From Triangularia verruculosa (taxonomy: Eukaryota > Ascomycota > Sordariomycetes > Sordariales > Podosporaceae): a DNA stretch of 64,000 nt. The notes beneath the pieces were generated by a model. The model was not told where the DNA came from, ran no database searches, and worked only from the letters and a program-made list of their open reading frames with translations. Positions 47,570-58,328 of this stretch are shown here, piece by piece (within the stretch, counting starts at the first letter, position 1; every line of letters begins with the position of its first letter). Position numbers and translations under genes: made by a program. The DNA lies in contig MU863987.1 in NCBI GenBank assembly GCA_033296885.1, positions 62,001-126,000 on the forward strand, read 5' to 3'.

Positions 47570-48932
47570 ATGGCTGACAAACTCGATTCCATACTCAAAA
47601 AGCATGTCGCACAGGGCAACGACACCGCGAATAAAGTACTAGGGGCATCATTGATCGTCACAAATGAAAATGGTATCTCATTGTCCCCGCCTTTTTTCGT
47701 AGTAAATCATGAATCTAATGGAAGCTTTGTTCTAGAGGTCCTTTACTTTGGCTCAGCAGGCCGCACAAAACTGGCCCTTGATGCACCCAAGTTCGCAACG
47801 GACTCTTTCAGTTGGGTTGCATCCTTGACCAAATTAATTACCTGCGTATGCGTACTCCAGATCGTCGAGCGCGGTCTCATCGGACTGGACGATGATGTCC
47901 GTCCCCTGGTCCCCGAGCTCGCCTCCGCGCAGATTCTCAAGGGTTTTGGCGAAGAGAACGGCGGCGCCCCCATTCTGGTCGACAACACCACGCCCATAAC
48001 ACTGAGAAACCTCTTGACGCACACTATCGGCCAGGGGTACGATGTTGGAGACCCGGATTTGATGCGGTGGTCTCAGTACACGGGGAGGACAGTCAATACG
48101 ACAAGCTCGACGCGAGAAGGGTGGAATACCCCTCTCAAATTCGAACCCGGGAAGGGCTGGTACTACGGAACTGCTATCGACTGGGCGGGGTTGGCTCTGG
48201 AAGTGCTCACGGGAACGACATTGGGTGAATATATGCAGCAACATATATTTGATCCGCTGTGCATGGACGATACCACGTTCCACCCCCTCAGACCTGAGAT
48301 CCACGAGAAGGTCAAAGATCGCCAGGTGTCTGTTGTGTATCGGGGTGAAGATGGCACGCTGGCCGAAGGGCCGCTGATTACCCCGCTCGAACCGCCCGTT
48401 GAAAGTGGCGGCTCTGGAATTTTCACGACGGCTGCCGATTACTTCAAGTTTTTACAAGCTATGTTGCTTGAAATCAAGGGCAAGGGCATGTTGCTGAAGA
48501 AAGAGTCGGTGGACGAAATGTTCCGGCCTCAGCTGGATGCCAAACAACAGGAAGACCAGGCCAAGCTCTTAGTCGGGACAGGATGGGCACCAGAGTTTGA
48601 CGAGCTGTCTGCGAGTGAAATGAACTGGGGCCTGGCTGGTGCGATCAATCTTGTTGATTTGGTAACGGGAAGGAAGAAGGGGAGCATGATGTGGGCTGGA
48701 GTGGTGAATCCGCATTGGGTGAGTTCTTCCCTCCTTCCTTGAGTTTTCTTTTGTTGAAGTCAGAAGCTGATTTTGGAGCACGAAGTTCATTGACCCCACC
48801 ACCGGAATTGCTGCGGTGCTGGTCATCAGTATCTTGCCGTTCGGCGACTCGGTATCTGGAAAGTTGTGGCGAGAGCTGGAGACGGCTATTTATGGCGATC
48901 TTATACCAAGCATTGGTTCCGGAAAAGACTGA
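47570..48932 (+). CDS. beta-lactamase-like serine hydrolase
   Basis: Exons 47570-47672, 47736-48718, 48786-48932; 410 residues. Class C beta-lactamase/transesterase fold (PF00144-type). The catalytic S-x-x-K is in SWVASLTKLIT, with Ser about 64 and Lys about 67. LRNLLTHTIGQGYDVGDPD is the usual H-T-x-G region; GWYYGTAIDWAGLALEVLTG holds the candidate catalytic Tyr; ESGGSGIFTTAADYFKFLQAML follows; and the last exon gives D-P-T-T-G-I-A-A-V, typical of the family end. The first intron is 63 nt, in frame and without stops, so unspliced readthrough would insert 21 residues. Fungal relatives include secondary-metabolite acyltransferases (LovD type) and generic esterases; no biosynthetic cluster lies nearby, so I make no pathway claim. 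No signal peptide. Confidence 0.88.
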
Positions 48933-49131
48933 GCGATGTCCATATAAACTGTTGATAAAGCGTAGGCAGTGTTTCTGCCGAGACACTGAGTGAGTTAGAT
49001 GACGTCGTCGCTCTTTCGCAATATATGTGGCCTGTGCTCAGCGCGCTCTTGCTCTCTACAAGTCACAAACAACAGTCGGTCGTTGTATTCCGTGATTCTT
49101 CATTACCATTCTTTTACTGCAGACAAAAATA

Positions 49132-49493
49132 ATGAGAACTACCAGATCCCTTAGCAAAAAGCTCGAACAGAGCCTGTCCATCTCATCCGAAGAAGCCGCC
49201 ACACTCAGCAAGTCATCCCCACCAAAGACCGACGATGGCCATTACATCATCGTCAACGGCCGCAAATGGCGCGCAACTGATCCCATGTTCCCGACAACGC
49301 TCTGACTGAACTCAAACACTTCCTTGCCAAGGGGAGATCTGGCGCACGACGACAAAACCGAGACAATCTGGAAAAACTGAAACTATCACGACAGACCACC
49401 GGGCTGGCCAAACTCGGTCTCGGAGAACGCGCAAGCCAGAATGGTGGAACGACACAGCTGAAGGTCGCAAGAAGAGATGGGAAGGTGCATTGA
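49132..49493 (+). pseudogene. small basic protein with a frameshift
   Basis: The ATG frame reads MRTTRSLSKKLEQSLSISS, then HYIIVNGRKWRATDPM, and stops at 49305. The frame that continues after about 49288 reads V-P-D-N-A-L-TELKHFLAKGRSGARR and on to TGA at 49493, with K-L-S-R-Q-T-T-G-L-A-K-L and R-R-D-G-K. The two halves fit together as one protein of about 120 residues, since G-R-x-W-R-A-T-D-P followed by I/V-P-D is a combination I recall in bacterial and fungal small proteins. One base is missing or extra, by mutation or by sequence error. Function unknown. Confidence 0.55.
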
Positions 49494-49648
49494 CTAAATT
49501 ACGACAACTTCATTCCGAACCCTCAACATGATATCTACAGCCCGACTCTGGCATGACCATCATACGTACACTCATTGTATATACATCCATGTTTCCATTC
49601 ATGCTCTCCCTGCGTCATCTCACTCATTGATCAACCGTCCCTCAAGCA

Positions 49649-50968
49649 TCAAAAGTCGACATACCGCTCACTTCTCGTCGTCCCCATCGTCATCGTTGAA
49701 ATGGTCGACATGCTCGACCATCGTCTCTTCATCCCCGGGCCAACTTCCTTTTTGTCCTTCATTTTGTTGTCCACAACGCCTCTCCATGGTCTTGTATACC
49801 GGTTGTAGTACCCCCACCCCTCCTCAGTCGCCTTTGCTTCCCGTCCCCTCAAGATCAAGCGATATTCCGTCACCGGCGCCTTTGGCATTTTCTTTTCTTT
49901 CCTCAAGACATTCCTCAACAGTCCCCCGCTCGCTCCATCAAGTAACCTCTTCCTCTTCCCTCCCGCCTTCTTTGTTTTGCTGCCATCATTATTTTCACCC
50001 ATTATCCTCTCCGTCATGATCTCGCCCGCTTCAACGGCAACCATCACGACTACCTTCCACTCGCGCCTCTTGAAAGCATTGCTGCTGCTTGTTACTCGGT
50101 CGTTTAGCAGGTCATAGATCTCGTCCTGCACCTTCCAGTCGAGGAAGCGGATTCGTCTGTCGAGGTCGCCCGAGTGCATGGATGGTGGCTTGCCGGTGCG
50201 GGCGGTGAAGTGGGCTTTGTCGGATGCGATCTCGGATAAGAGTTCGGATTGGGTGAAATGGGTGTTGGGTGTGATGGAGAGGATGCGGCCTTCTTCGATT
50301 TCTGTTCGTCGGCAGAGAGGAAAGGGGAGACCGAGGAGGGAGTACCGGGTGGTGAGGCGCTCGACCGGGGCATGATAGGTTATTGTCCAGGACTCGAGGA
50401 GGGTGGAGGCGCTGATGGAGCTAGCGGCGGAGTGGTATGACGGGTTGGGGGAGGTGTGGCTTTTTTTTAGAGTTGTCAGCGACGTTGTGATCGTGGGGTA
50501 AAGTAGGACTTACAGGGCTTTCGCTTGGTAAAGCAGATCGCCGAGACAGGAGACGCTTTTTGGTCGGTTTTGATACGAGAGGTCAGGGGTGTTGACTCTG
50601 ATCGGTGGGGAGCGGCTTCGCAAGATGGTGGACTGTGATTTGCTTCGTTGGACAGAGTAAGGGATGCTTCCTTCCTTTTCGAAGCACGTCGAGGATCTGG
50701 AAGAAGAGGTTGGCGGCGAAGAGGCGTATCGTAATGGGAAGACTGTCACCACCGTTCTCGCCCTTGCTCTTGTCGCCGCCATTGCGGTCCTTTCCTCGGC
50801 GGTCAAGTAGTCGGCCGGTCCGAACAAGGCCACTTCTTTCTCTCCATCATGTCCATCTAGTTGTAGCCCGTCCATGTCATCGAAATCGAGATCGGGGATT
50901 GAGGGTAGGCTCGGCGGTCTCATGCTTGTGGTGCTGGTTCCACTTCCGGATCTCCTTACTGCCGCCAT
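49649..50968 (-). CDS. uncharacterised two-exon protein
   Basis: Exons 50514-50968 and 49649-50459; 421 residues. The intron (54 nt) joins CT|C in frame. N-terminal third: Ser/Pro-rich and disordered, with an acidic IPDLDFDDMDGLQLDGHDGE stretch and ALFGPADYLTAEERTAMAAT. Middle: SLLGLPFPLCRRTEIEEGRI, ITPNTHFTQSELLSEIASDK and HFTARTGKPPSMHSGDLDRR, which look ordered. C-terminal: VQDEIYDLLNDRVTSSSNAFKRREW, then a Lys/Arg-rich tract GSKTKKAGGKRKRLL that may be a nuclear signal. No domain recognised. Long open exons, good splice sites and charged but non-repetitive composition support a real gene. Confidence 0.75.
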
Positions 50969-51845
50969 TTTCTTCGTGCCCCGCCAGTGCAGTCCCCTTG
51001 GCTTTATTTGGTGCAGATAAATCGAGGGTTGAAGTGAGCAAACGGAAAAAAGGGGTTGGTTTAAGCTTTATGGCGAATCTGGGGTAAAATAGGGGCCCTG
51101 AGTAGGGTCCTCAGTCCCTTGCCCGCCGGTGGTCCGGTTTACACCCGAGTTTTCTTGTGTCAAGGACTGAGCCCTGCCGACTTAGTGAACGCTAGAACGT
51201 CAACGGTGTTGACTTGGTGTATGCGAGATTGAGTCGGATGGTGCTCGAGAGCGGTGCATTCTGTCGCCATTGTAACCAGCCACGCGTGGGAGGAGAATGG
51301 GTGGATATGTTGGTTTATACATGGACCAACATCTGCTGCCTTGAAAAAAGTTTATTTTGACACCTCCGTGGGAGGAGGCAAGGATGTATCATCGGGCGGT
51401 TACAAGTGCGGCGTTTTAAAGGGTGAGACAGCTTGACATCCGATTGCCTGGTGCAGTGTCATGAGGTTATTGGGGAGGCGCAGCTGTTGAAGATTGCCGA
51501 GTTCTAAAAAAAGGGCCAACGGTTCCTGATGGTCGGTTCGATCCGATCGAGTTTGGAGTGCATGCGAGCGAAGCTGTGCCGCCAAGTTTCCGAAGGGGTA
51601 AAAGGGCACAGTTCCGAGTCCACTTGCATCGTTGAATGGGAAGGAAAAACAAATACCGATACAAAAGGAAGGTAAAGAGAATGTCTGTAGTGACGGGATG
51701 TTGAATGATACCAGTAATAATGAAGCATCTCAAACTGCTTTCCATTGGAAGCCGTCTGATGGACTACGGGTAGGTTAAGGTACCTAGTGGAGTTATGCGC
51801 CGCCACTTTACACATTTGCCGTGAATATTCCAACTTTGGGCCACC
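50969..51845. other. spacer, no gene seen
   Basis: Promoter of the uncharacterised gene, then unassigned sequence. Confidence 0.5.
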
Positions 51846-52097
51846 TCAATTCACTATGCCTGGGTATAGGCTATTCACCTCTGATTCCAAAGCAACCCAG
51901 TCCAAAACTCTTCCCAGTGCCACAAGATCCTCGCGTATCAAGGTGGGACACCTGAATCCGCTCTTTACGAAGGAATCAAAGGCGACAATCGTGAGGGTAC
52001 CGTCAGAAGAAAACGCAAACTGGGTGGGCAGAGCCTTGCCAAAGGTAAAACGTAACTTTGGCGATGTTCGTATGGATTTTCCACTCTGTATCACCAT
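51846..52097 (-). pseudogene. WD/beta-propeller-like remnant beyond the NLR stop
   Basis: Minus-strand frame reading KLRFTFGKALPTQFAFSSDG and then T-L-T-I-V-A-F-D, a pattern like one beta-propeller blade (F-A-F-S-x-D-G-x-x-x-x-V). It lies directly after the stop of the NLR, in a different frame. Frames between them (52098-52145) also read protein-like. It may be a lost C-terminal repeat region or a missed 3' exon. Confidence 0.35.
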
Positions 52098-52145
52098 CCG
52101 ATATTCCTACCACGGCAGAGTTAGTTTCTGGCTTAACGGTAGCTG

Positions 52146-55100
52146 TCACCCAAGCACAAGTCGGCTTGCAACAACACTCTGGCGAACAAGTGGTTCTCGT
52201 ACCTGGGAGATATTCTTTGCCAGCTCTTGAAGAGATCCAGACTGGTCCAAAGCCGTTCGGAGCACGGTCTCTGCTTGGTGCCATTGTCTCTCTCTGGACC
52301 CAGAATGATAGGTGCGCGCGAGATGTATGTCGTCTCCGGGCATGGGAAAACAGAAGAAAAGGGCAATCATTTCAGAGAACCGGCGAAAACAGGTATCACG
52401 CGCCATGTTTGACCCCTTATTCACGATGGATATAAGGTCTTCACCTTCGACATGCTCGGATAGAAACCATCCGTCGCTTCCCAAGTCACTCTCAACGATG
52501 GAAGCAAGGTATATCCTTGCCACCTGGATTTTTGCCTTCTTTGTTGAATCGCTCATGGGGTATAGTATATTTTGAATGAAGTCCTTTGACTTTCTTTGGG
52601 GCTGGTGGTTTCCAGAGAGAGGACTGACCTGGCGAGTCAACGCCGCCTCTTTGCTTTGACCTCGAAGTTCAGGAGGTTGATCCACGCTGTATTGTTCTTG
52701 ACCGGCCCAACATCGCTTCAAGGTTTCCAGACAGTCATATGCGTACTTTTGCAGCCATATATTTGTGGCCAGAGAACCAGAGCCGATTGTCGCTTGCCGT
52801 TCATACTCTTGAGGTGATCTGCTCGTGAAGGCGTCTCTGTGCATGCGTATTATCGCTATTGGTGATTTCAAGGTTGCATCATAGATAAGATCCCCTAAAA
52901 ACTTGTTGTCCACTTTCACATCACCACAGTGTTCGTTGTGGTATCCACGACCACTTATGGCATAAGGAATGAAGCGATCCAACGAACTGAGGGTTTCGTC
53001 CCCCTGGTGTAACCAGTTTGGGTATGCGTGAGAACCCTCCCATTCCACGCTTTTCCAATAGCTTGTTCGGTCAGCCAAGTAACGGCAGCACAAATTTCGC
53101 AAAGATCTGTGTCCCTCATCCATTCGAAATGACCCTTGCCACCTCCCTTGGTTGGAGCTTCGTACCGGTACTAGTACATTCGCAGTAGTTAAGAACTCCT
53201 TGGCGGTCTGATGAATTAGCTGAAGCTTGTTTTTGTAGATCTGAACAAAGAAACCGCAGTGGCTGTTGATCCACGTTTTGAAACCGTCGGTGTCTTTCAT
53301 ATATATTCGATTCACAGCCGGTGTGTGTGAGAGGGCTGCCTTCAATGCGACATTCATCTCCTCGACCTCGAGAGGTCGCTCCACACACAGCATGATGGAC
53401 AGGAGCTTCCGAACATCACGCTCCATTGTTGGTTTTATCTGGCCTAGTAAGGTTTCATAAGCTTCGTTGACAGTAGGTGGGAGTTTCGTTATAATCCGAA
53501 TCCACTCTTCGTCATCCGACAGCACTCGCTCGTCCTCCAGCAAGTCAAAGACTAATTTCAGCCAAAGGTAGGTGAACTGGGTCCCCTTTTCTCGGAATAC
53601 CTCTCTGATCTTGAGGCGGAGATCGTCCGACCAGAATTTGCCTGGAGCCATCTCTTTTACCCTGGTCTCAATCACCAGTTCTATGTCCGAAGAGATCGCG
53701 TCAGACTTTTCTTTGGGGTCTAAAGAGACTTTGGAAACACCAGTCAACCTTTGAGTGATTCCGTCCAGAGGGCGTGCGGTTAATATGAACTTCAGCTCGG
53801 GCATGCTTTGAGCCCCTCCAACCTGGCAGTAACCCTTGATCTTCCGAAGCAGGTTTTGGCAAGCTTCATAGTCGCATTCATCTAGCGCATCTAAAACGCA
53901 GAGAACTGGAGCTCTTTCCGGGCGAATATGGGATATAACTTCTTCGAGTACCCTCCAGAGGCTCTCCATCGACTCGGTGAGACCTTCTCCCTCTTGAGTG
54001 ATGACCTTCTCAGCCCTCAGGGCTATAAAAGGGCACTGTCTCAAGATCTGATGCAGAATTGCGCACAGAGCCATCGTGGTGCTTTTCTGAATCTTGTTGC
54101 TGTCCTTGAAGAAGAAGTGACAGACAATATTCCTTTTCTCTTCGCGCCATAAATGCACAAGTGATCGAGCAAGGACTGATTTGCCCTGACCTGGCATGGC
54201 AGTAACGAGCAAAAGCTTTTGCGATCCACTTATCCACCTTCTCACTCGCTCATCATCGAAGAACCACTGGCAAGTCCCTTGAACTGGATCCGGATTGCTA
54301 TCCATAAATTCATCGTAGTTGAGACCACTCAGTCGAAATTTGCCAATAAGCTTGGCTGCTCGCGTTTGGTCCTCTTCTTGTCTCCTGTTCCTCTCGTCTT
54401 CTGCCCTCCTTTTTTCCGCCTCGAAACGCTCTGTGATTTTTGACTCAAGCTGACGCGCGGTTGCCGTCAATGAAGAGAGACGATCCTGCAGCAGTCTCCT
54501 ATCGTACTGCTCCAGGCAAACCACAACCTCATGCTCACTAGCTTTGACTTTTTCGAGCTCAATCTCCCAGGTACGGATAGCCACAGAATTGAGCAGCGCT
54601 ACAGCGACCTGATTTCTGTAGTACTCGCGGACACTATTCATCTGATATGCGATGATGGTGACAAAAAGATTGATTATTCTTTCTTCAAGCCGTTGCCGAA
54701 GGCCTGATAAGCGGCCCTGTTGAAGGTTGTCGCCAATAGAAAACAAGGCCTGGTACCATCCAGCCCTTGAGCCGACATACACAATGCCTTCACGATTGTT
54801 GGATGACTGCTCCGAGGCGTTGGCAAGTCCTTTCAAAAGAATCGAGATTCCTAACCAAGCTGCTCCAGCCTGTGGGAATGATGCCGAAAGGATGCTCTGG
54901 ATGATGTTACCAACTTGGGCAAATGTTGTGGAAATTTCGCCCGCCGTTTCTAGCCTCCCTGCCCATGCCTGGGTTCTCCTGAGTCCGCGCTCGATCACAG
55001 CATCCAGAAGTACGTGTCTATCCTGATTGTCTCCGTTGTGGCGTAGATGTGGGTCACGTAGCTCCAAAGAGTGGCTGTCCAAGTCTATATGGAGCAAAAT

Positions 55101-55454
55101 CTCCTCAAAATCTCCTATCAACTCGGGGTTTCTCGTGGCAACCTCATCGTACGCCTGGGCCCAGAGTGATCGTGACACATCGGTCTGGGCGGGGATATCC
55201 AGAGTAGGTCGAATTCTGGACGCTTCAGTTGCTGGTGGCGCTAAAGTAGCAGGTATCTGGTCTGCGGGTGGCGAGGAATTTGATGTGGAAGCCGACCCTG
55301 GTGTCGGTGCGCTGAGTTGTTGATTTCCTGTTGCCAGCGGTTTCTCCTTCAATCTTGGTGTCCCTGTGCCCAATAAGACATCGGAACCGACTCCATCACG
55401 TCCTGCGCCGACAACCGTTTGGGATTGTGCCTCTTTTGAGCCACAGCATCCCAT
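52146..55454 (-). CDS. NACHT NLR with acylation-type N-terminus
   Basis: Single exon, 1102 residues. MGCCGSKE at the start is a consensus for N-myristoylation at Gly2 plus palmitoylation at Cys3/4, so membrane attachment is likely (inference). A Ser/Pro linker follows. Residues about 97-300 (SLWAQAYDEVATRNPELI...WLGISILLKGLANASEQ) match the fungal NACHT-NTPase N-terminal helical domain. NACHT: P-loop MPGQGKS about 420-426, Walker B VLCVLDALDECD about 517-528, ILTARPLDGI sensor, and winged-helix region PLEVEEMNVAL. The C-terminal 350 residues are unassigned and carry no ankyrin or TPR array; WD-like sequence sits downstream in another frame. Fungal NLRs act as intracellular sensors. It is divergent from a HET-domain gene 414 bases away. 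Confidence 0.9.
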   Translation of the reverse strand: MGCCGSKEAQSQTVVGAGRDGVGSDVLLGTGTPRLKEKPLATGNQQLSAPTPGSASTSNSSPPADQIPATLAPPATEASRIRPTLDIPAQTDVSRSLWAQAYDEVATRNPELIGDFEEILLHIDLDSHSLELRDPHLRHNGDNQDRHVLLDAVIERGLRRTQAWAGRLETAGEISTTFAQVGNIIQSILSASFPQAGAAWLGISILLKGLANASEQSSNNREGIVYVGSRAGWYQALFSIGDNLQQGRLSGLRQRLEERIINLFVTIIAYQMNSVREYYRNQVAVALLNSVAIRTWEIELEKVKASEHEVVVCLEQYDRRLLQDRLSSLTATARQLESKITERFEAEKRRAEDERNRRQEEDQTRAAKLIGKFRLSGLNYDEFMDSNPDPVQGTCQWFFDDERVRRWISGSQKLLLVTAMPGQGKSVLARSLVHLWREEKRNIVCHFFFKDSNKIQKSTTMALCAILHQILRQCPFIALRAEKVITQEGEGLTESMESLWRVLEEVISHIRPERAPVLCVLDALDECDYEACQNLLRKIKGYCQVGGAQSMPELKFILTARPLDGITQRLTGVSKVSLDPKEKSDAISSDIELVIETRVKEMAPGKFWSDDLRLKIREVFREKGTQFTYLWLKLVFDLLEDERVLSDDEEWIRIITKLPPTVNEAYETLLGQIKPTMERDVRKLLSIMLCVERPLEVEEMNVALKAALSHTPAVNRIYMKDTDGFKTWINSHCGFFVQIYKNKLQLIHQTAKEFLTTANVLVPVRSSNQGRWQGSFRMDEGHRSLRNLCCRYLADRTSYWKSVEWEGSHAYPNWLHQGDETLSSLDRFIPYAISGRGYHNEHCGDVKVDNKFLGDLIYDATLKSPIAIIRMHRDAFTSRSPQEYERQATIGSGSLATNIWLQKYAYDCLETLKRCWAGQEQYSVDQPPELRGQSKEAALTRQVSPLSGNHQPQRKSKDFIQNILYPMSDSTKKAKIQVARIYLASIVESDLGSDGWFLSEHVEGEDLISIVNKGSNMARDTCFRRFSEMIALFFCFPMPGDDIHLARTYHSGSRERQWHQAETVLRTALDQSGSLQELAKNISQVREPLVRQSVVASRLVLG

Positions 55455-55867
55455 GGTCGATGCCGTTGCTCAAAATGCGAAAGCACTTCAAATAATGTGC
55501 CCACAAAATTCCTGGGTGAAACGATTATCACTAAAAGTGCGTGCAACGTTCGGCCCTGAAAGGATTGGATTTGAAAGAAGAGAGGGGGTTGGTGCCCAAC
55601 GAATACCCTGCTTTCCGCGGAGAACCCGCCCCCAGAAGCTATTGCTGAGTCGCATATGCCATTCACCAATCGGTGACCATTGTGGCTTGCATCTGGCAGG
55701 CCTGGCTCCATGTCGTTCGGTCGATTTTGGCAAAGTCCTGAATGTCACGACATTTAGCAACCCGCTTGTAGACCAGAGCACCACTTCCATCCCAGCCACC
55801 ACATCACAGCTCAAATTTGCGTTTAAACCAAGCGAAAAGGCAACAAAGTGACCGCCTTGGCCTCAAC
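55455..55867. promoter_or_regulatory. shared NLR/HET intergenic region
   Basis: 413 bases separate the two opposite ATGs, so the pair probably shares a promoter. No array-type 9-mer found. Confidence 0.5.
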
Positions 55868-57976
55868 ATGGAAGGATACCGATCAGACATGTCAAAACTC
55901 AGCAATAGTTACATCTTTGACTACAATAATGTGCGGCTGCCAAACCCAACCTGCTATATCCGCCTCCTGCATCTCCACCCGACCAATGTTTCTGTACCAA
56001 ATGGCTCCTCTCCTGCTCCCCTTCGCTGCTCCATCTCAGTTTGTTCCCTCAACCAGCCTGTGCCATACCACGCCATCTCCTATACATGGGGCTCTCCAGA
56101 TGACAAACACCATTACCTTGAGGTTTGCAATCACGAATCGGAGCCACCGCAGCGACTCTATATCACCAGCTCCTTAGCTGATGCGCTCCATCATCTTCGC
56201 GAACTTGCCGCGGGCTCAGTAACCACACTTTGGATCGACCAGATCTGCATCAACCAAGCTGATAATGACTCGGATGAGAAGTCGAAGCAGGTCGGCATTA
56301 TGCACCGGATCTACTCGTCTGCAGAACAGGTGCGGGTGTGGTTGGGGCCAGCAGCGGATGAGTCTGATGAGGTGATGGAGATGGTACGTCTCGTTGATCC
56401 CATGCTGATGCCTGGGTACATTGAAGCTAAGCATGTCTACCGTTAGTGGGAAGAAGTTGGCAAGAAATGTGAAGAAGAGGTGAATTTGGCCAGCTACTTC
56501 GCCTCCAACCTGGCGGCTATTCAGACTCTCATAGACCACGCGAATAACCGGACTCCAAACGACCCAGTTACACAACGCATTCAGAGGTATATGGACTGGG
56601 CAGCCCCGCGTATGAAGCCACACTTGAATGCGATGACAGTTATGTTCAAACGGCCGTGGTTTCGACGAGTGTGGGTTATTCAGGAGTTCGCGCTTGCCCG
56701 AAACACAGTGCTCATTTGCGGCTTGAAGGTGACCGCAGCGCAATATCCGGCATGGGTGCTCAATATGTATGGCTACTGCAGACAGCGGATCTGGCCGGGT
56801 AGCATGACAGATGAAGACTTTGAAGTTTGCAATGCGCTGCGGAATCAACCATTTGACACGCTGTTCACCATCAAAAAACGGAGACAGGACCATAATGATG
56901 CGGTGCAACAAGGCCGGGTGCGCACCGATAGAAACAGCAGTCCGCCGGCAGGCCCTGGCGCTGGAGACTATCTGTTTGACCTCTTGGTCAAGACTTCGAG
57001 CGGACAGAGAATGGAGGCAACCGATCTTCGGGATAGAGTTTACGCATTATTCGGCATCGCGGTCGATCGAGAGAAGTTGGAGCGCCTGGGATTGACGCCA
57101 GACTATCGAGATTGCGACTTCGAGATGGTACTGCTTCTCACAGCTAGGGCCACCATGTTGCGCGGAGAAGTGCAAATGCTGTCGTTCTCTCAGTTTCCCA
57201 AGGATCACATCGTTCCCTCCTGGGTGCCTGAATGGAGACCTGACATGGCCACTCCGTTCTTCCACTACAGCAATAGGTCTCTGGGTCGTCTCCCTCCCAT
57301 GTTCACCGCGTCTGCAAACTCACTACCCGCAGTTACCGAAACCGATGATACCGCCATCATTGGCGTGCGTGGTTGTCGGATCGACATCGTTGAGGACACG
57401 GCAGACCCTTGGGAACAAACAGAGTGGGATGTGTCGAATAATTCTTGTTACCTCGCTTTTCTCAAACAAGTCCAATCGCTGTGCGATCGATCCGCTATCA
57501 AGGGACATCAAATATACGCTTCCGAGACACGAAGGGCGGAAGCAATTTGGCGAGTTCCTGTAGCTGATTGCGAGCTCGCTACGAACGGTTTGTCCCGCGC
57601 CAGCGTTGAGAAGTCAGGACAAGTGTATGCGTATTGTCTGGAATCATATGAGCTGTTTGAACTTCATTCAAAATGGGATCCCGAGGTTGCAGCTAGGCAT
57701 GAGGAGCTTCGGCCGGGAAATGTTTACTGTACATTTCTTGGAAGGACAGGTAACCGAAGACCGTTTATCACGGAAAAAGGGTATGTTGGCCTTGGTCCAG
57801 TTTCCACTGAAACTGGAGACATGGTCGTTGCTTTCGCTGGGGCGCCACTTACGTATCTTGTTCGACCGACGACACGGGACGGGCACTTTAAGTTTCTTGG
57901 TGACAGCTACTGCGATGGGGTCATGGATGGGGAAGCATGGGACGAAACAAAGGCCGAGACTTTTTTTCTTGTCTGA
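55868..57976 (+). pseudogene. HET-domain protein with in-frame TAG
   Basis: One continuous frame of 703 codons from ATG 55868 to TGA, broken by TAG at 56444-56446 after Y-R. The N-terminal HET part has PYHAISYTWGSPDDKHHYL, LADALHHLRE, TTLWIDQICINQADN and VGIMHRIYSSAEQVRVWLGP. After the TAG the same frame runs on with RPWFRRVWVIQEFALARNTV, DLRDRVYALFGIA and VPSWVPEWRPD, all standard HET-protein blocks. No usable intron removes the TAG: the nearest upstream GT..TAG is about 12 bases. Either the allele is dead, the truncated 192-residue HET fragment is the product, the stop is read through, or the base is wrong. Partner of the divergent NLR. Confidence 0.82.
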
Positions 57977-58207
57977 TTCATGGTGGTTTTTCTCCTTATG
58001 TAGAAAACATCAAAATGAAGGCTTTGATCTTGTCTCGATACAGCACTTCAGATTCAGAAGGCATTGGCTACTACTTTTTTTGGATCTTCCCTGCAATCTC
58101 CACATGGAGTTACCTGACCTTAGAGAAAGCTGTTCTGTCGCCCTGACACACTTCCTACAAGGGGAAATACATTTATTGCAAAAAGAAACTGCTAATATCC
58201 AAAGAAT

Positions 58208-58328
58208 ACATACAACACCAAGGATTCCCCAGTGGTCACCCACCTGAGTACTAGTTTGGCACTCAACTGCTTATCTAGGGGAGAGATAAGACGGGATCCC
58301 GAGTTTTCAGTTGGTTATGGTCGTATGT
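58208..58328 (-). rRNA. 5S rRNA, dispersed copy
   Basis: 121 nt. The ends pair (ACATAC... with ...GTATGT), and conserved 5S elements are present: ACGACCATA, GAAAACTCGGGATCCCGTC, and GGTGGGTGACCAC in the internal promoter region. The arm of helix II is altered but compensated (CCAACTG with CAGTTGAG). A TTTCTTTTT run follows on the minus strand, suitable for Pol III termination. Dispersed 5S genes are usual in Pezizomycotina. The middle (TTATCTCTCCCCTAGATAAG) differs from the major Neurospora type as I remember it, so this may be a variant or a mild pseudogene. Confidence 0.8.

Noticed and set aside
55366..55851. 161-codon open frame opposite the NLR start
   Set aside because: Antisense shadow across the NLR 5' end and the shared promoter; no motif.
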